Below are positions 8,061-15,701 of a stretch of 64,000 nucleotides of DNA, one piece after another. Location: positions 310,001 through 374,000 of the forward strand of contig JADKEB010000033.1 in NCBI GenBank assembly GCA_016718205.1, in the 5' to 3' direction. This DNA is from Saprospiraceae bacterium (lineage in GTDB: Bacteria; Bacteroidota; Bacteroidia; Chitinophagales; Saprospiraceae). The notes under the pieces were generated by a model. That model worked only from the letters and a program-made list of their open reading frames with translations. It ran no database searches and was not told the origin of the DNA. Each line of letters opens with the position of its first letter. Position 1 is the stretch's first letter. Position numbers and translations under genes: made by a program.

Positions 8061-8617
8061 TAGCTGCTGGCATTTTTTATTGTTTTTTGTATTCTATCAA
8101 TTTGCTTTAAATGTCTAATTATGTGATTGATAAAAAATTGAAAAGTGTCGCCTAGTTTTAGTTTGATTAAACTTGAAATTGAGGTTTGAATTTTAACTTT
8201 GTTTAAACTCACATTTCTTGATTGATTTAACAAATCCAAAAGTTTAATTTGTTGGTTTATAAATTTGTCAATTACTGTTTTGTCAAGGTCTGCATTTAAG
8301 GGATTTTTGTCTTTAAATGTTTTCATTTTATTCAACTTTTCTTTTGGCAACATACTTTTTGCAAAGTAATTTCCTAAAATCCCGTTTTTAAATTCAATAT
8401 CTGTTTTAGTGGTTGAATTTTTTATTTTGTTTTCCATTTCTGGCAAATAAAAATCGCCATATAAATTCAAATGTTCCAGACATTCTAAAATACTCCACGA
8501 AGTTTCATTTTCTTTCCACGTCAAAGTTTGTAACTCATAGGTTTTTAGTTTTTCAATTTGATTTATAATTTGTCTTGTTTGCTCTAAAAGCGATTGTATT
8601 AAATTTTCAGATTGCAT
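8060..8617 (-). CDS. DinB-like four-helix-bundle protein
   Basis: 185 residues, all helical. Features of the DinB/YfiT superfamily are an N-terminal helix with SWSILECLEHLNLY (the first metal-ligand His) and a C-terminal helix FINHIIRHLKQIDRI with two His at the expected places. Such proteins bind a divalent metal, and some act as bacillithiol- or mycothiol-dependent transferases; the function of this subgroup is unknown. The gene follows the Crp-like gene at 8675 by 57 bases on the same strand, a pairing I recall as common in Bacteroidota. Low GC (AAA/TTT-rich codons) compared with the housekeeping genes suits an acquired cassette. Confidence 0.7.
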   Translation of the reverse strand: MQSENLIQSLLEQTRQIINQIEKLKTYELQTLTWKENETSWSILECLEHLNLYGDFYLPEMENKIKNSTTKTDIEFKNGILGNYFAKSMLPKEKLNKMKTFKDKNPLNADLDKTVIDKFINQQIKLLDLLNQSRNVSLNKVKIQTSISSLIKLKLGDTFQFFINHIIRHLKQIDRIQKTIKNASS

Positions 8618-8674
8618 ATTATTTAAATTTTATGCAAAGTTATAAAAAGCATTTTCCATAAATCTTGATTGAAG

Positions 8675-9181
8675 TCAAGACTTTTTTAGTCTTGATAAAG
8701 TTTCGGCACTCATTCTCAAATAATTTGCAATATGTCTGTTTGGAATTTCTTGAAAAAGTTGTGGATTTCGTTTTAAAACTCTTTCATATCTTTCTTTTGG
8801 CGAATTTGTCAAAATGTCAATTTCTCGTTCCATTTGTTGGATAACCAAGTCTTCTAAAATTTTTGTCCATAGATTTTGATTATTTTCTTTTTCCAAAAAT
8901 ATGTCAATTTGTTCTTTGGTTACGACTTTTACCACAGTCTTTTTAATTGCTTGAATAAATAAGTCAGAAGGTTTTCTTGTCAAAAATGAGTCTAACGAAA
9001 CAATTAAATTTTCTTTGTAACCTAACCTAATAGTTTGTTCTTCGTAATCGTCCAATACAAAAATTCTCAAACTTCCACTTTCGATATAATATAAATTAGT
9101 GTCAATGCTTCCTTTAACTTTTAGGTATTCATTTCTGTCGATTGTTAATTCTTTATCTGAAAGTTCAATAATTTCCTTCAT
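8675..9181 (-). CDS. Crp/Fnr-family transcriptional regulator
   Basis: 168 residues. A cyclic-nucleotide-binding-like beta roll comes first (LYYIESGSLRIFV, EQTIRLGYKENLIVSLDSFL), then a long dimer helix. The short C-terminal HTH (RHIANYLRMSAETLSRLKKS) ends right after the recognition helix. This is the small Crp type common in Bacteroidota. Residues for cAMP binding are not evident, so the ligand is unknown. It is the first gene of a two-gene unit with the DinB-like gene and begins 30 bases after the attC-like site at 9211-9283. It may control that partner gene, but no operator is recognised. Confidence 0.85.
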   Translation of the reverse strand: MKEIIELSDKELTIDRNEYLKVKGSIDTNLYYIESGSLRIFVLDDYEEQTIRLGYKENLIVSLDSFLTRKPSDLFIQAIKKTVVKVVTKEQIDIFLEKENNQNLWTKILEDLVIQQMEREIDILTNSPKERYERVLKRNPQLFQEIPNRHIANYLRMSAETLSRLKKS

Positions 9182-9210
9182 TTTCTATCTGTCGTGAGTT
9201 TCGATATGCT

Positions 9211-9283
9211 TGCAGCTAACGTCCAGCACTGCCGGCGGACACAGCGTTAGCAAGTCTGTCCGTCCAGTGCATTGTTAAGCACA
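9211..9283 (-). repeat. attC-like recombination site 2
   Basis: On the minus strand this reads GTGCTTAACAATGCACTG...CAGTGCTGGACGTTAGCTGC. The left core GCTTAAC fits the attC consensus RYYYAAC exactly; the right core GTTAGCT fits GTTRRRY at six of seven positions. Inner arms are GCACTG (9226-9231) with CAGTGC (9265-9270), and CGGACA with TGTCCG, separated by unpaired bases and a 15-base end loop. TAACAAT...CGTTAG is also the pattern of well-known attC sites such as those of aadA cassettes (recalled, not searched). It lies between the restriction gene and the Crp gene. Confidence 0.6.
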
Positions 9284-9291
9284 GTTGTTTA

Positions 9292-10038
9292 CTATCTCTT
9301 TGTTATTGTAATCCATGTTTTATCAAAGCCCAATGTTGTTAGGATAAGTTCCTTATTTAATGCTTCTGGTTTTCTAATTTCAATTAATAAGCTATTTTCA
9401 GGAATATTTTCAATGATGGTGAATTGTGAACCATGTGGTTGTCACGTGAATACATGCTCTCCATTTTTAATATTTGTTCCTATCAAATTTCCCCTTTCAT
9501 TCCATTCCCATTTGTAAAGTTCATAGTCATTTCTTATCGTTTCGAACTCAAAAACTAAAACTTTTGAAAGATCATTAGATTTTATTAAAACCACTGTTCT
9601 TAAATGTTTGAATTTTTCTCTTATAGCAGAAACTCTTTCATTCCAAATTTCAAGAACAAGATTGCCAATTAATTTAGGGTCAGCCTTTTGGTCACTTCTT
9701 TCTCCAAATGAATAATTAGGCGAGTTTCTACCAGAAATTAATCGGACTTTTTTTTGTGCTAATGGATTCGTGGATTTTACTGTTTTGGCTCCCCAAGCAG
9801 TATTACCCATAATAACATCATCAAGTCCTACATTGGAAGTTTTCCAATCAGCACCGATGCAAGTTGCAAAAATACTTTCCCATTCTGAGCCTTCAAGTTC
9901 AGGTTTACCTTTGGCTGCTAACAAATAAATTAACTCCTTACCAAGTAAAAATGGAAAATCTTTAGGAAATTCATTTAATGGAAATGCTGAAACAGATTTG
10001 TTTACTGTTCTTAGTTTCGGTGATTTATTGTTCTCCAT
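9292..10038 (-). pseudogene. Type II restriction endonuclease gene with in-frame TGA
   Basis: The frame opens at 10038, overlapping the methyltransferase stop by 14 bases, and runs 198 codons to TGA at 9442-9444. The same frame continues without interruption for 49 more codons to TAG at 9292 (QPHGSQFTI...DKTWITITKR), so the stop looks like a recent nonsense change, perhaps Trp TGG to TGA. A candidate nuclease centre is GLDDVIMGNTAWGAKTVK (D...AKxxK), with EIWNERVSAIREK following. I recognise it as an endonuclease mainly by position beside the C5-methyltransferase. Specificity is unknown. If truncated, the cell may keep methylation without cutting; readthrough is possible. Confidence 0.65.
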
Positions 10039-11002
10039 ATTTTACTCCATATTCCCTTAAAACTGATGTCATATCCATATCTGGAGCAACAAAAGGTAAT
10101 AATTTTAAAATTACAGCTTTAACCAAATTGACCGGAACAGCATTACCTGCCTGTTTTCTGGCTTGTCCGTCCGCAACAACAATTTTGTAACTGTCTGGGA
10201 AACCTTGTAAACGGAACATTTCTCTTGGTGTTAAACGTCTTTCCCCATTAACGAGTAAATAGTTGTAAGAAGCACCAGCTCTAAGTGCACAGGAATAAGG
10301 ATAAGAACATATGTTTCCTGCTTTGTTTTCGTGCCAAATAGATAATTTATATGCAGATTTATGCGTTTGCTTTTGTTTTTGGGCAATATACTCAGAAGCA
10401 TAATGTTTCAAATCAACCTTCTTTTCTAATATTTCAGAAAGTGGTTTAAATGGTCTCACAGGAGAAGGAAAACTAAACAAAATTGGATCTTTATGACCAA
10501 TTATTATTACACGTTCTCGTTTTTGTGGTAGACCATAGTCTAATGCATTTAGAACAGCAAACGTTACAGTATAGCCCAAATCTTTTTCTAAAGTTTTGAT
10601 AATCGTTTTCGGGGTATTTCCACCATTATGACCAACAAGTTGTTTTACGTTTTCAAGAACAAAAGCTTTAGGTTTTTTGTGTTTTAATATTCTTGCAATG
10701 TCAAAAAACAAAGTTCCCCTGATGTCATTGAAACCTTGCATTTGACCTATGATGCTAAAAGGCTGACAAGGGAAGCCTGCAAATAAAATATCATGGTCTG
10801 GAATATCTTTTTCATCAATCTTTGTTATATCGCCAAATGGTCTGTGTCCAAAATTAGCTTCATAGCTATCTTGGCAATATTTATCAATGTCCGATGAAAA
10901 AACGCACTCGGGTATGAGGTCGTTTTCTATGCAAGCTTGATCCATAGCTGTCCGAAAGCCACCTATGCCACAAAAAAGATCAATAAATTTAACTTTAGAC
11001 AT
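10025..11002 (-). CDS. DNA (cytosine-5)-methyltransferase, type II
   Basis: 325 residues with all the core motifs of C5-methyltransferases: motif I FIDLFCGIGGF, motif IV with catalytic Cys AGFPCQPFS, motif VI FVLENVK, motif VIII QKRERVIIIG, the variable target-recognition region (about 200-260), motif IX RRLTPREMFRLQGFP and motif X QAGNAVPV. It transfers methyl from SAM to C5 of cytosine and protects DNA from the partner nuclease encoded by the overlapping downstream gene. The recognition sequence cannot be read from motifs. The two genes form one translationally coupled unit between repeat copy B and the attC-like site at 9211, consistent with mobile acquisition. Confidence 0.95.
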   Translation of the reverse strand: MSKVKFIDLFCGIGGFRTAMDQACIENDLIPECVFSSDIDKYCQDSYEANFGHRPFGDITKIDEKDIPDHDILFAGFPCQPFSIIGQMQGFNDIRGTLFFDIARILKHKKPKAFVLENVKQLVGHNGGNTPKTIIKTLEKDLGYTVTFAVLNALDYGLPQKRERVIIIGHKDPILFSFPSPVRPFKPLSEILEKKVDLKHYASEYIAQKQKQTHKSAYKLSIWHENKAGNICSYPYSCALRAGASYNYLLVNGERRLTPREMFRLQGFPDSYKIVVADGQARKQAGNAVPVNLVKAVILKLLPFVAPDMDMTSVLREYGVKYGEQ

Positions 11003-11149
11003 TATGATTGGAATTTAAAACAAAAGTACTTATTATTTTGAGTTCTAATATGAAATTACACGCCATTTGGATTTATTCTATTGTGCTTAATCGGGTCAGG
11101 CAGGGGAATTTCACCCCAACCTTCCCACAGAACCGTGCGTGAAAGTCTC

Positions 11150-11164
11150 TCCGTCTTTGGCGGA
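11150..11164. repeat. TCCG...CGGA palindrome, copy 3
   Basis: A 15-base imperfect palindrome (TCCGTCTTTGGCGGA) interrupting the domain V-like part of repeat copy B. Confidence 0.4.
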
Positions 11165-11267
11165 CTCTCCATGTTTGTAAATCACACAAAGATAATGTAA
11201 TATCTTCGTTGGATGCACCAGTTCATCTCTGATTGGTTGTGATTTTGTCTCAAAACAATCAGTCATC

Positions 11268-11281
11268 TCCGCCGCGGCGGA
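11268..11281. repeat. TCCGCCGCGGCGGA palindrome, copy 2
   Basis: A perfect 14-bp palindrome inside the insert of repeat copy B; see the related copies at 7742-7755 and 11150-11164. Confidence 0.55.
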
Positions 11282-11347
11282 TTGTCAATAATTTTGTAAA
11301 CTAATATTGTCTTAGCTGCGAGAAGGGTCTCGCAGTTCGAGTCTAAA

Positions 11348-11563
11348 ATGATTTGCGATCATTTTTTAACGGCTCTCATGCTCGGCTACGATCATTATTT
11401 GAATTCATGGATAGAGTTGACCAACAATCTTGCTATTAGAATTAGTACAAACAAATACGCTATTGAAGATGTAAAAACAATAAATGGAAAACCATTTAAA
11501 CTTATAAATATTCCTGTCTATGCAGCTGGAAAAGTAAGATCCATTATCGAAGATTTTGGGTAA
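11348..11563 (+). pseudogene. Gene fragment of unknown family (C-terminal piece)
   Basis: The frame begins within repeat copy B. From about 11385 it encodes a plausible protein tail (WIELTNNLAIRIS, EDVKTINGKPFKL, VYAAGKVRSIIEDFG). I do not recognise it. Its start inside a repeat suggests a 5'-truncated relic rather than a complete 71-residue gene. Confidence 0.3.
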
Positions 11564-11590
11564 AATCCTTGTATACTATTCCATCACTTT

Positions 11591-13744
11591 TTACAAATTG
11601 TCCAACTTATTTTTCTTCTTATCCGCACTGATTGTCCAAAAGAAACCTAAGAATACAAATCTATCTGCCGGCTGACCGATAGCTCGTCGCTGATACTGAC
11701 CTTCAGTGTCAGGTGTACGTGCATATTGGTAGCCAAATACATTATCCGTGCCTAAGATATTGGAGATGGAAAAGTATAAAATCTTCTGTTGCGTTATCAA
11801 GTAAGCCCAGTTAAAACTCAGATTTTGGAAAGCCTTGGTTTTGCCATTCATAAAGGTATTTTCATTGGGATTATTATACGGTCTTCCGGAGTTGACAGTG
11901 TAAGAAAAACCGATTTGAGAAGTGAGTTTTTCGATCCAGTGTTTAGTGACGATAGAAAGGGTATGATTGGCAATAAATGATGGTGTGGCCTGTACGGGGA
12001 AATTGCGGTAATCTCGCTCTGAGTCAATATAAGAATACGAAATCCAGTAATCGGTGTATTTGATCGTTTTGCTATCTCTCCAGAATATATCGATACCACG
12101 AGCAAACCCACTGCCATTATTATTGTATGCGGCATTAAACTGAGGACGCTCAGTATTGAACTTAACAAGATTACTGTAGTCTTTGATATAAACTTCTGTA
12201 CGGAGCAAACGTTTTTCTTTGTTATACTGATAATTGAGGATATAGTGTTGCGCACGTTCAGAATCCACATTTTGGTTGAACTTGACAAAATCGGTATTGG
12301 GCATCTGTGTAAAATCTCCATAAGCAAAGGAAAACTGACTGCTCTTAGATACTTTGTAAGCCATTGAAGCCCTTGGATTAAAGTGGACCTCATCCAAAAG
12401 GTTATTTCTGGTAGCCCTGCCACCGACTTTGAATGCAAGGTTTTTGCTAAAGAAAATATCAGACTCCACATAAGCAGCTCCTATATGATTAGTAAAGCCT
12501 AAAGGATATTCCTGGCCTGTAGCTTCAGCGTATTTTTCGTCAAATTCAGTATAAAAGTAATCCAATCCACCATAAATCGAGATTCTGTCAGAGATGGTAC
12601 GCGTGAGTTTGAGCTTGGCATGCATGGCATTTTCAGTATTTGTCAATTTATCTTGATCAATAGAAATCCTATTGTTTCCTTGACCTAAACTTACACCTGA
12701 ATGTATCATCCATTCCTTTCCTAAGGTACCTTTATAAGTAATATTACCATAAGCATTCTTATTTTTTAGCGCAAATCTTACTTTCTGAGGTCGGTTGATA
12801 TCCTGATCGTTGATGTCCAGTCGGGACCCATCAAAGGCGCTATACACTCTGAGTAAACCATTTTTAAACTTATATCTGTACACGATCTCCCCGCCACCTG
12901 ATTGTACGGGTTTATTCCAGTCCAAGGATTGTGGCACGATCTTCTGATAAGGTCCGAGATTAATGTAGGACAAATTAAGGGTAACGGACTGTTTGTCCCA
13001 TTTGCGCGTTTTGCCGAGACCAAGACCAACTGTCATCAATGAGATATCAGTTTGGTCTTGAGTGGTTTCTGCAATAGTATTTAGCGATAAGACGCTGGAT
13101 AGTGCTTCGCCGTATTCTGCACTGTAGCCACCAGTCGAAAACGACACACCATTAAACAAAAAAGGAGAAAATCGACTTCGCGTAGGCGTATTGTTGGCAG
13201 TAGGGCCGTAAGGTTGAGCAACTCTCATGCCATCGACAAAAGTTTGTGTTTCATTGGCTTCGCCACCTCTGACAAATAACCTTCCATCTTCACCCACAGT
13301 CTGTGTACCCGGCAATGTGGTCAATGCCCCGATAATATCTCCCGCTGCTCCCGCTGTGGTGACGATATCCAATGGTTTCAGTACAGATACACGAGCCTTT
13401 TCCCCTGCTTCGAAGCTTCCTGCAGTAATGGTGACGGCATCCAAAGAAGTGACACTTTCCTTTAACTTTATGATAAGTCCCGATAAAGAAGAAACATTAG
13501 CTGTTTTTTTGAAGCTTTCATAAGATAAGTAACTGACCATCAGCGTTTGTACTCCTGACTCAGAGGTATTGAACTGAAAGTCTCCGTTTTCGTCTGATAC
13601 TGATCCGTCATAACTGCCTTCGATATACACATTGGCACCGATGATGGCTACTCCTTGCTGATCGATTACACGACCTTTGATGGCTGTTTGAGACCAGATC
13701 GACAAGCTGCTTAAAAGGAAAAGAATGTTGAATATTTGCTTCAT
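11591..13744 (-). CDS. TonB-dependent outer-membrane receptor
   Basis: 717 residues from the preferred ATG at 13744 (MKQIFN..., signal peptide to WSQ); an upstream ATG at 13765 spoils the signal. Domains in order: a carboxypeptidase-regulatory-like domain (KGRVIDQQGVAIIGANVYIEG, about 20-100); a TonB plug (about 110-215, with RGGEANETQTFVDGM); and a 22-strand-type barrel ending in a C-terminal strand (RFVFLGFFWTIS) followed by a short charged tail. No SusD partner is adjacent, so the substrate (siderophore, vitamin, peptide or metal complex) cannot be assigned. It imports its ligand across the outer membrane using TonB-ExbBD energy. It stands alone between accessory segments. Confidence 0.9.
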   Translation of the reverse strand: MKQIFNILFLLSSLSIWSQTAIKGRVIDQQGVAIIGANVYIEGSYDGSVSDENGDFQFNTSESGVQTLMVSYLSYESFKKTANVSSLSGLIIKLKESVTSLDAVTITAGSFEAGEKARVSVLKPLDIVTTAGAAGDIIGALTTLPGTQTVGEDGRLFVRGGEANETQTFVDGMRVAQPYGPTANNTPTRSRFSPFLFNGVSFSTGGYSAEYGEALSSVLSLNTIAETTQDQTDISLMTVGLGLGKTRKWDKQSVTLNLSYINLGPYQKIVPQSLDWNKPVQSGGGEIVYRYKFKNGLLRVYSAFDGSRLDINDQDINRPQKVRFALKNKNAYGNITYKGTLGKEWMIHSGVSLGQGNNRISIDQDKLTNTENAMHAKLKLTRTISDRISIYGGLDYFYTEFDEKYAEATGQEYPLGFTNHIGAAYVESDIFFSKNLAFKVGGRATRNNLLDEVHFNPRASMAYKVSKSSQFSFAYGDFTQMPNTDFVKFNQNVDSERAQHYILNYQYNKEKRLLRTEVYIKDYSNLVKFNTERPQFNAAYNNNGSGFARGIDIFWRDSKTIKYTDYWISYSYIDSERDYRNFPVQATPSFIANHTLSIVTKHWIEKLTSQIGFSYTVNSGRPYNNPNENTFMNGKTKAFQNLSFNWAYLITQQKILYFSISNILGTDNVFGYQYARTPDTEGQYQRRAIGQPADRFVFLGFFWTISADKKKNKLDNL

Positions 13745-13765
13745 TTTATTTGAATTATGATACAA

Positions 13766-14241
13766 AAGTGGACATATCCTGATGTTAAGACAAAAAAAAT
13801 GGACTCAGTTGTGGATTATGGAGGATGAGTTGTAAGAGAAACATTATTTTTGTGGCTTTACAAAGATTGTTGTGGAAAGTTTAGAGTATGTTTAAAATTT
13901 TTGGCTCTGTTTAAGTAAATATATGACAGGTAGAATTGCTATTAATCAATGATTTATGTAAATTAATAGTAAATTACACGCCCAGAAATCCGATATTACC
14001 ATTAAATTTTTACGATTTCAATCAATATTCATCTTTCAACAATAACAGAGCCAAATTTTTCTTAGTTGTAAATCAAGAGATTATGGTTCTGGCAATAAAA
14101 TAATCAACGCATTTAGGTGAACTATATAAGGCGATTATTTTGAAGTCAGGTTCATAATACATTGATTTTAAGGCAATAAAAATTTAAACATACTCTTAAT
14201 GCCATAGATCAAAAAAATAAAACCCTAAATTATTGTCAAAC
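13766..14241. other. Intergenic region holding nested inverted repeats
   Basis: No gene is seen in about 475 bases. Most of it is the MITE-like element at 13883-14196. Confidence 0.6.
13883..14196. mobile_element. MITE-like element with nested inverted repeats
   Basis: Outer inverted repeats of about 15 bp (AGAGTATGTTTAAA at 13883 and its complement ending at 14196) enclose 314 bases with no ORF. A second, perfect 17-bp inverted pair lies inside (13895-13911, AAATTTTTGGCTCTGTT, and its complement at 14044-14060). The outer end recurs alone at 60707-60720 (GTTTAAACATACTC). Short, AT-rich, non-coding DNA with terminal inverted repeats present elsewhere in the window suits a non-autonomous element. 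Confidence 0.5.
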
Positions 14242-14904
14242 ATGAAAATACAGGTAAAAATACTCAACATTAAAACAGTCAATGAACTTCCCGGCTATTG
14301 GACCAATGAAGATTTCATCCAACTACTGGACAAAATGGATTTGCCCGATGCAGACAAGGTAAAACCTGAAGAGCTCAGAGAATTGCTCTATATGGCCATT
14401 ACAGATTTTGAGCCAAGTGAAGCAGCAGAAATCATCCTTACCTATAAGTTGGGTGACCAGCTCACCGCAGGTCAGATACAAGACATCAGCCACGAAATGA
14501 AGGATGAAAAAATAGCTGAAACATATGCTAATCCTTCATTTCACTATGACTTGTTCAATATCAATCAGCTGTTATATAGGGCATACAAAGGAAAATTTCC
14601 CAATACGGAAGCATCTATTATCCTGATGGAAGTGACCGGTAATGAAAACAATGAAGTCAATAAGGAAGTCCTGACTAAAGCACTGGCACAAAGTCTGAGT
14701 GAAAGGAGTATCATACAGCGACTCTATGGAGATCAGGTGACGGGCCAAGCTGACTTCGGGGATGCTGAAAAAATCATCTGGCTATACAACCAAAAAGAAG
14801 AAAATACCTATGAAATCATCACTTCCCGCTATTGGGTGGAGAAAGAAGATATTGAAAATGGGGAGTACGATGCGGATATACAGTTTTTTGAGGAGAAGGA
14901 TTAA
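14242..14904 (+). CDS. Conserved hypothetical cytosolic protein
   Basis: 220 residues from ATG at 14242. There is no signal peptide or membrane segment, and the protein is acidic (ending QFFEEKD). It opens with a short strand (MKIQVKILNIKTVNELPGYW) and then appears mostly helical. A TTG codon nine bases upstream could be an alternative start. I do not recognise a family. Codon use is like the housekeeping genes rather than the AT-richer cassette genes, so it is probably a native gene. It lies between the MITE-like element and the duplicated cassette region. Confidence 0.6.
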   Translation: MKIQVKILNIKTVNELPGYWTNEDFIQLLDKMDLPDADKVKPEELRELLYMAITDFEPSEAAEIILTYKLGDQLTAGQIQDISHEMKDEKIAETYANPSFHYDLFNINQLLYRAYKGKFPNTEASIILMEVTGNENNEVNKEVLTKALAQSLSERSIIQRLYGDQVTGQADFGDAEKIIWLYNQKEENTYEIITSRYWVEKEDIENGEYDADIQFFEEKD

Positions 14905-14965
14905 TGAAGGTACATAATTTTATTTGCTTTAATGGTTTGCATTTGGAAATAAGTAAACAATAATT

Positions 14966-15055
14966 ATTATAGGTTAGATTTTTAGCCATAGCTATAAATC
15001 CAGTTAAGTATATTCCAACTATTAAACATAAAATAAACATACTATTATAAATTAA
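14966..15055. repeat. 90-bp direct repeat, copy 1
   Basis: Nearly identical to 15993-16082; I see a single mismatch (cata/caaa). On the minus strand the repeat encodes a hydrophobic stretch (IYNSMFILCLIVGIYLTGFIA), so it looks like a duplicated piece of a small membrane-protein gene. The pair frames 937 bases with two genes and an attC-like site. Confidence 0.85.
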
Positions 15056-15072
15056 AGTTAAAAAATTAATAC

Positions 15073-15142
15073 TCATGATAACAATGTACTCAACGTACAG
15101 CTTCCTATCGTCAGCCGTCGTGAGTACTGAACGTTATCATGA
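15073..15142 (+). repeat. attC-like recombination site 3
   Basis: The best-formed of the three sites. The outer arms TCATGATAAC (15073-15082) and GTTATCATGA (15133-15142) are perfectly complementary over 10 bp. The inner arms GTACTC (15086-15091) and GAGTAC (15122-15127) pair perfectly, with 3- and 5-base spacers, a short second arm pair (ACGT/GACG-type) and a central loop. Read in the direction of the downstream genes it gives TAACAAT...CGTTA, as at sites 1 and 2. The outer cores do not fit RYYYAAC/GTTRRRY fully (GATAAC/GTTATC). Confidence 0.5.
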
Positions 15143-15157
15143 ATATAAAGTAAAACA

Positions 15158-15649
15158 ATGGAGTTTAAAAGACAATATACAAAAATAACAATTCAACCAT
15201 ACATTACAGATAATATAAATCCTAAAATGTACGAACTCCAAAGATCTTTAAATTTTACATGCAACATCTCTTTTGACCCGCATGTGGCTTGTGAAATGAA
15301 AAAAGGTTTAAAAATGAAATCTTTTTTCACAAATCTAATACCTGAAACAAAACTAGCACACTGCTTTGAACTTGAAAGCCAATTTGATTTCATTTCCGAA
15401 CATGTTATATTTACAAACAAACAATTATATCAACTTTTAAGTTCTCATTTTGAATCGTGTAAAAATGAACTGCTTAGTACGAAACTGCCTTTGCCCAATC
15501 CTGAGTATCATGTAATTGTACTCCATGTTGAGTACAGCTCTCATATTTACCAATTTGTAGAAGAACATAAAACCAACTTGGATAAGTGGCTATCTGGAAC
15601 TCCTTGCGAAGCCTTAACAAGTCAGCTTCTCGATGATTTATTGTGTTAG
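15158..15649 (+). CDS. Orphan hypothetical protein (cassette-like)
   Basis: 163 residues, cytosolic by sequence (no signal or membrane segment). It mixes polar and aromatic residues, with a central segment EHVIFTNKQLYQLLSSHFESC and a C-terminal half NPEYHVIVLHVEYSSHIYQFVEEHKTN. I do not recognise a family. It starts 15 bases after the attC-like hairpin and is followed after 52 bases by a small membrane-protein gene. The pair lies between two 90-bp direct repeats, so it was probably acquired as one unit. Function is unknown; a two-gene toxin-immunity or stress module is only a guess. Confidence 0.5.
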   Translation: MEFKRQYTKITIQPYITDNINPKMYELQRSLNFTCNISFDPHVACEMKKGLKMKSFFTNLIPETKLAHCFELESQFDFISEHVIFTNKQLYQLLSSHFESCKNELLSTKLPLPNPEYHVIVLHVEYSSHIYQFVEEHKTNLDKWLSGTPCEALTSQLLDDLLC

Positions 15650-15701
15650 CAGTAAAACCGTTAAAACTCAATTCACTTTTCATAACTTAAAAATTTAAAA
15701 A

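Larger units (their letters stand above)
11003..11347. other. Intergenic region upstream of the methyltransferase, holding repeat copy B
   Basis: No gene is seen. The first 85 bases upstream of the methyltransferase start are AT-rich and may hold its promoter. The rest is repeat copy B with two GC-rich palindromes. Confidence 0.5.
11089..11383 (-). repeat. Repeat copy B: group II intron 3'-end-like fragment with long insert
   Basis: It shares two blocks with copy A: 11089-11135 and 11343-11383, nearly identical to 5005-5051 and 5094-5134. On the minus strand the order is GAGAGCCGT, hairpin, a hairpin CTGCGAG-acccTT-CTCGCAG, a spacer with two TCCG...CGGA palindromes, then GAAAGTCTCTCC-type sequence, CACGCACGGTTCTGTGGG, GGTGAAATTCCCC and CCTGACCCGATT. 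The CACGCACGGTTC block is a good match to the 3' strand of group II domain V. The long insert relative to a normal 34-base domain V would prevent splicing. Copies A and B frame about 6 kb of accessory genes in direct orientation. Confidence 0.5.

Noticed and set aside
14819..15076. 85-codon minus-strand ORF including the 90-bp repeat
   Set aside because: Its first 40 residues look like a membrane segment (from the repeat) but the rest runs antisense to 14242-14904; best read as a truncated duplicate, not a gene.
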